Positions 63,435 through 64,000 of a stretch of DNA of 64,000 nt are shown in pieces. A program made the position numbers and the translations under genes. The stretch's first letter is position 1. Every line of letters begins with the position of its first letter. This stretch comes from Flavobacteriales bacterium UBA1531 (lineage in GTDB: Bacteria; Bacteroidota; Bacteroidia; Flavobacteriales_D; Sanyastnellaceae): the NCBI GenBank assembly GCA_002323795.1, contig DCPZ01000057.1, forward strand, positions 1-64,000, given 5' to 3'. The notes below the pieces were generated by a model. The model was not told where the DNA came from and did not search any database. It saw nothing but the letters and a program-made list of their open reading frames with translations.

Positions 63435-63929
63435 ATGGAGCCCATGAACTCTGAATTAGAGTCGACGCTGAAACGTTGGAGAGCGCAAGGTGAAACCATT
63501 GTGTTCACCAACGGTGTATTCGACTTGTTGCATGCAGGTCATGTCACTTATTTGCAGGGTGCGCGGCAATTGGGCCATCGCCTCGTTGTCGGTGTCAATT
63601 CGGATTCCAGTGTGCGCATGTTGGGGAAGGGGCCAGAACGCCCGATCAACGATGAAGAATCGCGTAAATTGGTTTTGGAGGCCCTTCGTTCCGTGGATTT
63701 GGCTGTGGTTTTTTCAGCAGAAACTCCATTGGAACTGATTCGGCAGATTCGTCCAGAGGTGCTTGTCAAGGGAGGAGATTACAACCCCGAAGTGAAAGAT
63801 TCGAAATCACCGACATACATCGTGGGATCGCAAGAAGTTTCAGAATACGGAGGAAAAGTTGCCGTCATACCATTCCTTGCCGGTCATTCAACCACGGCTA
63901 TGCTGCAAAAAAGCCGCCCCAAGGACTGA
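63435..63929 (+). CDS. RfaE2-type D-glycero-beta-D-manno-heptose 1-phosphate adenylyltransferase
   Basis: This 164-residue nucleotidyltransferase has the cytidylyltransferase-like motif TNGVFDLLHAGHVTYLQ near residues 25-41, followed by SDSSVRMLGKGPERPIN, VKGGDYNPE and FLAGHSTTAML. It is the separate adenylyltransferase half of HldE (RfaE domain II), which makes ADP-heptose. GmhA for the first step is at 12267; the kinase half is not in the window. The last codons form part of a terminator hairpin. It starts at 63435; an in-frame ATG three codons later is possible. Confidence 0.9.
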   Translation: MEPMNSELESTLKRWRAQGETIVFTNGVFDLLHAGHVTYLQGARQLGHRLVVGVNSDSSVRMLGKGPERPINDEESRKLVLEALRSVDLAVVFSAETPLELIRQIRPEVLVKGGDYNPEVKDSKSPTYIVGSQEVSEYGGKVAVIPFLAGHSTTAMLQKSRPKD

Positions 63930-63940
63930 GGCGGCTTTTT
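63908..63940. terminator. Bidirectional terminator overlapping the rfaE2 stop codon
   Basis: An 11-bp perfect stem (AAAAAGCCGCC at 63908-63918 and GGCGGCTTTTT at 63930-63940) has an 11-nt loop containing the TGA stop codon (63927-63929). It has T runs in both reading directions. The 5' arm is coding sequence. It separates two convergent genes. Confidence 0.85.
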
Positions 63941-63957
63941 AAAAAAGGATTTTCGTT

Positions 63958-64000
63958 TTAGCGGATTGGGATGAAGTTTAGACCGTCTCCTCTTCCATAA
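63958..64000 (-). CDS. 3' end of a gene entering from the right
   Basis: Reading the minus strand from the window edge, an open frame gives YGRGDGLNFIPIR and then TAA at 63958-63960, 18 bp before the bidirectional terminator. The short C-terminal peptide resembles the ends of secreted or outer-membrane proteins, but no family can be assigned. The frame choice rests on the stop codon's position relative to the terminator. Confidence 0.45.
   Translation of the reverse strand, partial: YGRGDGLNFIPIR

Noticed and set aside
1..64000. CRISPR arrays, insertion sequences, prophage or defence islands
   Set aside because: No regularly spaced repeats, transposase, integrase, restriction or toxin-antitoxin motifs were found; codon use looks even across the window and the genes are housekeeping types.

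Overview
The window reads as an ordinary, densely packed chromosome segment of a member of the Bacteroidota, most likely a marine-type Flavobacteriales lineage (inference; base composition looks close to 50% G+C by eye). The reasons are: the order CBS protein - nadK - DUF6089 - uppS - bamA - skp - skp - murI; the phylum-typical small proteins (DUF2795, DUF3109); the near absence of Shine-Dalgarno sequences; and many copies of the Bacteroidota sigma-factor -7 element TAnnTTTG in front of genes. I found no rRNA, tRNA, CRISPR array, insertion sequence, prophage, toxin-antitoxin or recognisable defence locus. No intergenic stretch exceeds about 220 bp.

Layout. 1-625: the 3' end of a ClC chloride channel. 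629-2139 (-): pdxJ and an esterase. 2203-10127 (+): CBS protein, nadK, DUF6089, uppS, bamA, two skp genes, murI, an envelope-assembly block. 10145-12842 (-): gmhA, comM-like ATPase, gamma-carbonic-anhydrase-like protein. 12913-15384 (-): a dsbD with a duplicated N-terminal domain. 15475-19927 (-): lpdA, pabB, tilS, queuosine-precursor transporter. 20086-29071 (+): MMPL/RND exporter, rfbA, isoprenyl diphosphate synthase, an unknown helical protein, sucA, sucB. 29288-34787 (-): mreB-mreC-mreD-mrdA-rodA, the rod-shape machine. 34933-36465 (-): purH. 36562-40473 (+): MacB-type permease, rfbD, phosphohexomutase. 40479-48055: short mixed-strand units (cvpA, GNAT, DUF2795, cobalamin adenosyltransferase, dCMP deaminase, C-terminal protease, sodA, ispD, CPBP protease, dusB). 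48103-53735 (-): SDR, gdhA, cytochrome c, hflX, rbfA, LolC/E-like permease. 53799-54194 (+): methylmalonyl-CoA epimerase. 54209-59859 (-): radical SAM/SPASM, UPF0104 membrane protein, metB, kmo, outer-membrane barrel. 59927-63929 (+): DUF3109, OmpA-family protein, panD, second UPF0104, rfaE2-like nucleotidyltransferase, ending in a bidirectional terminator. 63958-64000 (-): the end of one more gene.

The genes together describe an aerobic heterotroph with a full TCA 2-oxoglutarate dehydrogenase (sucA, sucB, and lpdA as a separate E3), rod-shaped peptidoglycan synthesis, an elaborate outer membrane (BamA, Skp pair, DsbD, OmpA), B12-dependent propionate handling (mce plus cobalamin adenosyltransferase) and several tRNA-modification enzymes (tilS, dusB, queuosine precursor uptake).

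I did not find a new multi-gene system. The strongest unexplained pattern is regulatory. Fourteen genes have an exact TAnnTTTG box upstream, and for nine genes (five exact boxes, four with one mismatch) the box ends only 3-5 nt before the start codon, which predicts leaderless or near-leaderless mRNAs. Also worth attention are the duplicated DsbD sensor domain, the radical-SAM/UPF0104 overlapping pair, and a degraded cytochrome-b-like fragment beside a cytochrome c lipoprotein gene.
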